NCBI GenBank assembly: GCA_025458365.1
Contig: JALOSP010000156.1
Coordinates: 1 to 6,230 of the forward strand
DNA length: 6,230 nucleotides
Direction: 5' to 3'
Source of the DNA: Hyphomonadaceae bacterium
GTDB lineage: Bacteria; Pseudomonadota; Alphaproteobacteria; Caulobacterales; Aquidulcibacteraceae
Position numbers and translations under genes: made by a program. Within the stretch, counting starts at the first letter, position 1. Each line of letters starts with the position of its first letter. This document shows, in pieces, positions 5,249 to 6,230 of the stretch. Under the pieces are notes generated by a model. It did not search any database, was not told the DNA's origin, and saw nothing but the letters and a program-made list of their open reading frames with translations.

Positions 5249-6230
5249 AGGTCGGGTTTTCTTTCTCCCGGCTGATGGCTTTGTCGCGCAAGGAAACCGC
5301 GCAGATGCTGCGCGACCCGTCCACGGTGCTGGTGGCCTTTGTGCTGCCCGTGGTCCTGCTGTTGCTGTTTGCCACGGCGGTCTCTCTGGATGTGAAGCGC
5401 CTGCCGGTTGGTGTGGTGCTCGAAACCGATGCGCCGGTGGCGCAGGAGCTGGCGGCGGCATTCACTTCGGCCTCGACCCTCAAGGTGATCCCGATGCGCA
5501 ACAGGCACGAGGCGCGCACCGCAATCATCGCGGCCGAAGTGCGCGGCTTTGCCGTGATCCCGGCTGATCTGCCTGCCCGGCTGGCACAGGGCAACCAGCC
5601 TCTGGTCGAGATTGTGACAGACGGCAGCCAGCCCAATGCCGCAGGGCTGGTCGGCAACACACTGAGCGGGGTTGCAACATCCTGGGCAGCAAGCCAGAGG
5701 CCTGTCGCGAACGGGGCCGCACCGCCAGTCCGCCTGGAGCCGCGCTACTGGTTCAACCCGGAGATCGAGAGCCGGCGGGCATTGATCCCCGGCGCCATCG
5801 CGATTGTCATGACCATGATCGGCACGCTGCTGACCGCGCTGGTCGTGGCTCGCGAATGGGAGCGCGGCACGATGGAGGCGCTCCTGTCAACGCCATCGCG
5901 GGTTGTGGAGATTCTGGCGGGCAAGCTCATCCCCTATTTCGTCCTTGGCATGGCGGCCACACTGGTTTGTGCCGGGCTGGCGGTGTTCGCCTTCGGCGTC
6001 CCGATGCGCGGCTCTATCCTGGCATTGCTGCTGTCCTCGGCCGCATTTCTGGTACCGGCCCTGGGTCAGGGCCTGCTGATTTCGGCAGCAACCAGGAACC
6101 AGTTTCTGGCTTCCCAGGTCGCACTGTTCACCGGCTTTCTGCCAGCCTTCCTGCTGTCGGGTTTCCTGTTCGAGATCAGCTCGATGCCAGCCCCGATTCA
6201 GGCGATCAGCCAGATCGTGGCTGCCCGCTA
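5245..6230 (+). CDS. ybhS: ABC-2 type multidrug exporter permease, YbhS type, cut by the window edge
   Basis: This inner-membrane permease would pair with YbhR and be driven by YbhF. ATG 5245 overlaps the ybhF stop (ATGA), which indicates translational coupling. Sequence is present for 328 residues plus two bases; E. coli YbhS has about 377, so roughly 50 residues are missing at the right edge. The N-terminus RKETAQMLRDPSTVLVAFVL leads into membrane helix 1 (about 27-47). A periplasmic domain of about 130 residues follows, with VGVVLE, FAVIPADLP and VEIVTDGSQPN, ending in PRYWFNPEIESRR. Four more helices are at about 180-202, 229-251, 257-282 and 290-310. The family signature AREWERGTMEALLSTP (202-217) lies after helix 2, and ATRNQF and SGFLFEISSMPAPIQAIS come later. 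All of these match the E. coli YbhS layout. The reading frame has no lesion in the part seen. Overexpression work in E. coli links YbhFSR to drug efflux and cation transport; the substrate here is not shown by the sequence. Confidence 0.92.
   Translation, partial: MKVGFSFSRLMALSRKETAQMLRDPSTVLVAFVLPVVLLLLFATAVSLDVKRLPVGVVLETDAPVAQELAAAFTSASTLKVIPMRNRHEARTAIIAAEVRGFAVIPADLPARLAQGNQPLVEIVTDGSQPNAAGLVGNTLSGVATSWAASQRPVANGAAPPVRLEPRYWFNPEIESRRALIPGAIAIVMTMIGTLLTALVVAREWERGTMEALLSTPSRVVEILAGKLIPYFVLGMAATLVCAGLAVFAFGVPMRGSILALLLSSAAFLVPALGQGLLISAATRNQFLASQVALFTGFLPAFLLSGFLFEISSMPAPIQAISQIVAAR

Noticed and set aside
4700..5508. Overlapping minus-strand open frames opposite ybhF and ybhS
   Set aside because: The plus strand here encodes ABC ATPase and permease motifs in order. 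The minus frames are by-products of high GC content.
1..6230. CRISPR array, tRNA, rRNA or insertion-sequence transposase
   Set aside because: I found no regularly spaced direct repeats, no cloverleaf-like or TΨC-arm text, and no transposase motif in any frame.

Overview
The window is GC-rich DNA from a proteobacterium, probably an alphaproteobacterium and possibly a sphingomonad. That placement rests on base composition, codon use and remembered resemblance of the proteins, not on a marker gene. It falls into two unlike parts that point away from each other, separated by about 400 bases of GC-rich, hairpin-rich DNA without a recognisable gene.

Left part (1-1239, minus strand): wreckage of mobile-element defence and anti-defence genes. 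From 1239 leftwards runs the N-terminal quarter or so of a large Mrr-nuclease/superfamily-2 helicase of the type ISP restriction enzyme kind. It carries an in-frame TAG (1090-1092), a Walker A Lys-to-Glu change, and an in-frame TGA (400-402). It stops abruptly inside its DEAH box near 250-255. From there the same reading frame continues as a piece of an ArdC-like antirestriction protein, so two unrelated genes have been joined. The ArdC-like piece appears to change frame before the left edge. A strong imperfect hairpin (1251-1287) lies just upstream of the helicase ribosome binding site.

Right part (1714-6230, plus strand): a tightly packed drug-efflux operon with the same order as Escherichia coli cecR-ybhGFSR. 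It has a TetR/CecR-type regulator (1714-2403), a periplasmic adaptor YbhG (2408-3670), a double-ATPase YbhF (3670-5248) and the first membrane permease YbhS (5245 to the right edge, incomplete). YbhR would be expected next, outside the window. The joins are a 4-base gap, a TGATG overlap and an ATGA overlap, which suggests one transcript with coupled translation. The design is an ABC-2 exporter whose adaptor reaches a TolC-like outer membrane channel; the adaptor has an RxxxLxxxxxxS tip motif that supports this.

The operon is damaged at one point. In the second ATPase domain of YbhF the sequence jumps at about 4756 from the start of Walker A straight to a segment some 59 residues later in the family, with a frame change. 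This removes the Walker A lysine and the Q-loop of the second domain and ends the first reading frame at 4836. All other genes of the operon look intact, so this is either a recent deletion or a sequence/assembly error. I saw no convincing undescribed system. The most notable points are this deletion, the helicase/ArdC joint, the hairpin before the helicase gene, and the unusually long heptad coiled coil in YbhG.
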